DNA of 6,630 bases from Acidimicrobiia bacterium. GTDB taxonomy: Bacteria > Actinomycetota > Acidimicrobiia > Spongiisociales > UBA5794. Positions 5,277 to 6,630 of this stretch are shown here, piece by piece. The DNA is taken from NCBI GenBank assembly GCA_029934555.1, contig JAOZMA010000123.1, forward strand, positions 1-6,630, written 5' to 3'. Position numbers and translations under genes: made by a program. Positions within the stretch are counted from its first letter, which is position 1, and every line of letters starts with the position of its first letter. The notes beneath the pieces were generated by a model. The model had not been told where the DNA came from. It ran no database searches and saw only the letters and a list, made by a program, of their open reading frames with translations.

Positions 5277-6630
5277 ATGAGTCGCGTCACGGACCGCCTG
5301 AAGCCAGGCAGGATGGGCATCGCCGCCCTAATCGTCTCCGGGGGCATTCTGATCTCCCGGCTGTTGGGAGTGCTGCGCGAGATCATCTTCGCCGGGATGC
5401 TCGGTGCCGACGGTGTCACCGACCAGTACGTCGCTGCGTTCCGCATCCCCGACTACGCGAACTACCTCCTCGCCGGTGGCTTCCTGACGATCACGTTCAT
5501 CCCGATCTTCTCGAAGTATCTGGCCGACGACGACGAGGAGGGTGGGTGGCAGGCGTTCTCGTCCATCGTGCGGTGGCTCGCCGTCGGCATCACCGTCCTG
5601 ATCATCGCCGCCTGGTTCGCGGCACCGTGGATCATCGACGCGATCTACCCGGACTTCACGGCGGAGCAGGTCTCGAACACGGTCCGGTTAACACGGATCG
5701 TCATGCCGGCACAGTTCGCTTTCGTCGTTGGGGCCATGTTCGCCTCGGTGCAGTACGCCAAGGGGATCTTCACGATCCCAACTCTCGCTCCGATCATCTA
5801 CAACGTCGCCATCATCGCCGGTGGCGTCATCTTCTCATGGGTGACCGGCACGGCCGATCCGGAAGGCTTCGTCTGGGGCGCCCTCGCAGGGGCGTTCATC
5901 GGCAACCTCGCCGTGCAATGGTGGGGCGCTCGCCGGGTTGGCATGCATCTGGACTTCAGCGGCGGGTGGAGACAATCGGCGGTCGGGCAGTACATCCTGA
6001 TGGCCATCCCCCTGATGATCGGCCAGTCGGTCGTTGCCTTCGACGAGACGTTCATGTCGGTGTTCGGCAACGTCGTCGGCGACGGCGCACAGACCCATCT
6101 CCAATATGCCAGACGCACGATGTTCGTTCCCATCGGGATCATCGCCCAGGGTGCCGCGGTGGCTGCCTATCCGTTCCTCGCCCGACTGTGGGCCGAGGGG
6201 AACATCAAGACGATGTACCGCACGGTTGACAAGGCGATGAGATGGGTGCTGGTCCTGTCGATCGCCGCTACCGGCCTTCTTGCCGCTCTGGCCCTGCCAG
6301 TAGTGCGAGCCCTGTTCGAACGATTCGCATTCGACGTCTATGACAGTTCCGCGACCGCCTCCGCTCTCTTCTTCTACGCCTTCTCGATTCCGATCTGGGG
6401 TGCACTCCAGATCCTCTCCCGGGCCTTCTACGCACGCCGATCGATGTGGACGCCGGTGATCGTCGGCACGGTGGCAACGGTGATCGCCGTGCCGTTGTAC
6501 ATCTCTCTGACCGATGCGTTCGGGATCGAGGGCGTCGCCCTCGCCAGTGTGTTGTCGCTCGGCATCTACACGACGGCACTGGCGCTGCTCTGGTATCGCG
6601 GTGCCGATGGACGCGCCCGACTGCGCAAGT
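5277..6630 (+). CDS. murJ: Lipid II flippase MurJ (MviN family), 3' end cut by the window
   Basis: The visible 451 residues belong to a MurJ/MviN flippase of the MOP superfamily, which moves the peptidoglycan precursor lipid II across the cytoplasmic membrane. The family has 14 helices and roughly 500-550 residues, so the last helices are missing. Family marks are SRLLGVLRE (27-35; Arg28 and Arg34 match E. coli Arg18 and Arg24), the AFRIP segment (54-58), YARR (277-280; Arg280 fits E. coli Arg270) and RAFYA with TP ten residues after its Arg (382-386, 392-393). The segment after AFRIP reads DYANYLLAGGFL, so the positions of E. coli Arg52 and Glu57 are Asn62 and Gly67. ATG 5277 is the first start codon after an in-frame TAA at 5235, so the start is secure; no Shine-Dalgarno motif is seen. 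Any C-terminal extension, such as the pseudokinase region of mycobacterial MviN, would lie outside. A related MOP flippase for another polyprenyl-linked substrate is the alternative. Confidence 0.88.
   Translation, partial: MSRVTDRLKPGRMGIAALIVSGGILISRLLGVLREIIFAGMLGADGVTDQYVAAFRIPDYANYLLAGGFLTITFIPIFSKYLADDDEEGGWQAFSSIVRWLAVGITVLIIAAWFAAPWIIDAIYPDFTAEQVSNTVRLTRIVMPAQFAFVVGAMFASVQYAKGIFTIPTLAPIIYNVAIIAGGVIFSWVTGTADPEGFVWGALAGAFIGNLAVQWWGARRVGMHLDFSGGWRQSAVGQYILMAIPLMIGQSVVAFDETFMSVFGNVVGDGAQTHLQYARRTMFVPIGIIAQGAAVAAYPFLARLWAEGNIKTMYRTVDKAMRWVLVLSIAATGLLAALALPVVRALFERFAFDVYDSSATASALFFYAFSIPIWGALQILSRAFYARRSMWTPVIVGTVATVIAVPLYISLTDAFGIEGVALASVLSLGIYTTALALLWYRGADGRARLRK

Noticed and set aside
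5546..6229. Open frame of 227 codons on the + strand
   Set aside because: It is out of frame inside murJ and encodes an Arg/His-rich sequence without a domain, while the murJ frame is open throughout with clear family motifs.
1..6630. CRISPR array, mobile element or defence system
   Set aside because: No regularly spaced direct repeats, transposase, integrase, nuclease or toxin-antitoxin motifs were seen on either strand.

Overview
The window looks like chromosomal DNA of a high-GC Gram-positive bacterium, most probably an actinobacterium (Actinomycetota). The bases are GC-rich with G/C-ending codons, two of the six complete genes start with GTG, one surface protein ends in an LPxTG sortase signal behind a Thr/Pro-rich linker, and genes are packed with 4-nt overlaps. 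The Thr-rich LPxTG style would suit Acidimicrobiia, but that is a guess from memory. No rRNA, tRNA, transposase, integrase, phage gene or CRISPR array is visible.

Layout. All recognisable genes are on the + strand. (1) Positions 1-255 hold no recognisable gene. They contain several G/C-rich inverted repeats and a degenerate 7-bp tandem array. One frame is also open from the window edge to a TGA that overlaps the first gene's ATG, so a low-complexity tail of an upstream gene cannot be excluded. (2) 256-801 encodes a small secreted, LPxTG-anchored protein with a DUF11-like remnant and a Thr-rich stalk. (3) 809-1708 encodes an EamA/DMT-superfamily membrane transporter. (4) 1751-5233 is a compact four-gene block, ATPase-permease-ATPase-permease, encoding two ABC-2-type exporters. 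Each junction is a 4-nt stop/start overlap (ATGA, GTGA, ATGA). (5) From 5277 to the window edge runs most of a MurJ/MviN-type lipid II flippase gene, cut off at its 3' end.

How they may work together. The two ABC pairs are almost certainly translated in a coupled way and may form two exporters or one mixed complex; their substrate cannot be read from the sequence. With murJ and an LPxTG protein nearby the neighbourhood has a cell-envelope flavour, but only the ABC block is tightly linked. A short inverted repeat and a possible -10 box separate murJ from it. I see no clear evidence of an undescribed system. The points most worth checking are the repeat mosaic at the left edge, the tandem double ABC-2 module, and the MurJ variant that lacks charged residues found in the E. 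coli protein.
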